From Xylocopa sonorina (Eukaryota > Arthropoda > Insecta > Hymenoptera > Apidae): a stretch of 64,000 bases of DNA. The position numbers and the translations under genes were made by a program. Where the stretch lies: NCBI RefSeq assembly GCF_050948175.1, contig NW_027490224.1, positions 62,001-126,000 of the forward strand. The letters are read 5' to 3'. The first letter of the stretch is position 1. Each line of letters starts with the position of its first letter. The notes under the pieces were generated by a model. That model ran no database searches. It was not told the DNA's origin and worked only from the letters and a program-made list of their open reading frames with translations. Below, piece by piece: positions 62,526-64,000 of this stretch.

Positions 62526-64000
62526 AGGTATCGTAGCAATACAGTTCTAATGCTTCTTAAAACGCGATATCGCATCTCATTTCTATGTTTCATGGTAAGA
62601 TATAATATGATTTGCGAAGTGTTATGTTTTCCTCGTCTACACTTCAAATGAATGTGAATGCGACACTTTCTCGCTAGGAAATAGCGTTTGCAGATGCCTA
62701 CGTATCGTAGCAATAGATTTCTAATGCTTCTTAAAACGCGAGATCGCATCCAATTTCTATGTTTCATGGTAAGATATAAAATAATTTGCGAAGTGTTATG
62801 TATTCCTCGTCTACACTTCAAATGAATGTAAATGCGACACTTTCTCGCTAGGAAATAGCGTTTGCAGATGCCTACGTATCGTAGCAATAGATTTCTAATG
62901 CTTCTTAAAACGCGAGATCGCATCCCATTTCTATGTTTCATGGTAAGATATAAAATGATTTGCGAAGTGTTATGTATTCCTCGTCTACACTTCAAATGAA
63001 TGTAAATGCGACACTTCCTTGCTAGGAAATAGCGTCTGCAGATGTCTAGGTATCGTAGCAATAGAGTTCTAATGCTTCTTAAAACGCGATATCGCATCTC
63101 ATTTCTATGTTTCATGGTAAGATATAATATGATTTGCGAAGTGTTATGTATTCCTCGTCTACACTTCAAATGAATGTAAATGCGACACTTCCTTGCAAGG
63201 AAATAGCGTTTGCAAATGTCTACGTATCGTAGCAATAGAATTCTAATGCTTCTTAAAACGCGATATCGCATCTCATTTCTATGTTTCATGGTAAGATATA
63301 ATATGATTTGCGAAGTGTTATGTTTTCCTCGTCTACACTTCGAATGAATGTGAATGCGACACTTTCTCGCTAGGAAATAGCGTTTGCAGATGCCTACGTA
63401 TCGTAGCAGTAGATTTCTAATAATTCTTATAACGCGAGATCGCATCCCATTTCTATGTTTCATGGTAAGATATAAAATGATTTGCGAAGTGTTATGTATT
63501 CCTCGTCTACACTTCAAATGAATGTAAATGCGGCACTTCCTTGCTAGGAAATAGCGTCTGCAGATGTCTAGGTATCGTAGCAATAGAGTTCTAATGCTTC
63601 TTAATACGAGATATTGCATCTCATATCTATGTTTCATGATAAGATATAATATTCATTGTGAAGTATTATGCATTCCTCGTCTACACTTCAAATGAATGTA
63701 AATGCGACACTTCCTTGCAAGGAAATAGCGCTTGCAGATGTCTACGTATCGTAGCAATAGAGTTCTTATGTTTCTTAAAACGCGATATCGCATCTCATTT
63801 CTATGTTTCATGGTAAGATATAATATGATTTGCGAAGTGTTATGTATTCCTCGTCTACACTTCAAATGAATGTAAATGCGACACTTCCTTGCAAGGAAAT
63901 AGCGCTTGCAGATGTCTACGTATCGTAGCAATAGAGTTCTTATGATTCTTAAAACGCGATATCGCATCTCATTTCTATGTTTCATGGTAAGATATAATAT

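Larger units (their letters stand above)
59157..64000. repeat. 174-bp satellite array, right arm
   Basis: The same satellite continues in the same orientation, and in the same phase once the retroelement and 4 duplicated bases are subtracted. About 27.8 monomers are visible and the array runs off the window. The first monomer resumes exactly where the left arm stopped. Between about 61,480 and 62,520 some monomers carry substitutions I did not notice in the left arm, such as GAATATGGTACTTCCTCGC. The array edge is not reached on either side, so total length is unknown. Confidence 0.98.

Noticed and set aside
1..64000. CENP-B box within the satellite
   Set aside because: The conserved TTCG...A..CGGG core is not present in typical monomers; CGGG appears only in rare variants (29,571 and 30,789) without the rest of the motif.

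Overview
The window is almost entirely one satellite DNA array, interrupted by a single, apparently intact Ty3/Gypsy-type LTR retrotransposon. Nothing else is present: I see no host protein gene, tRNA, rRNA or CRISPR. The organism is a eukaryote, most likely an arthropod. The retroelement has a 4-bp target duplication and insect-like gag/pol. A hymenopteran or another insect without CpG depletion would fit, because a typical monomer I counted by hand has 63 G+C in 174 bases and 9 CpG where about 5.7 are expected. The taxon is inference, not proof.

Layout. Positions 1-50,180 and 59,157-64,000 are head-to-tail 174-bp monomers. With the element and its duplicated 4 bases removed, that is 55,020 bases or about 316 monomers. 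At every marker position I checked the phase is unchanged across the whole window and across the insertion, so there is no net indel. Monomers fall into several subfamilies with diagnostic substitutions. Blocks of 2 to about 20 monomers are copied at offsets of exactly 2, 5, 6, 7, 20, 22, 23, 26, 30, 31 and 33 monomers. This is a patchwork of recent unequal exchanges. The most regular higher-order pattern is a six-monomer (1,044-bp) unit at 38-44 kb. The array is a candidate centromeric or pericentromeric satellite; the sequence alone cannot show that.

The retrotransposon (50,181-59,156, plus strand) has two 1,511-bp LTRs that look identical, a CTAC target duplication, a primer binding site 6 nt after the 5' LTR, gag with two CCHC zinc knuckles, and a purine tract abutting the 3' LTR. 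Pol carries protease, reverse transcriptase, RNase H and integrase with all key residues I looked for. Gag and pol overlap in a -1 relationship. A canonical slippery heptamer lies in the overlap, followed by a GC-rich stem and a possible pseudoknot, so Pol is probably made as a Gag-Pol frameshift product. There is no env. The pol frame runs through the purine tract and about 104 codons into the 3' LTR. Identical LTRs and open frames point to a very recent insertion.

The satellite period equals 58 codons, so long open frames appear on the minus strand by arithmetic. I treat them as non-coding.
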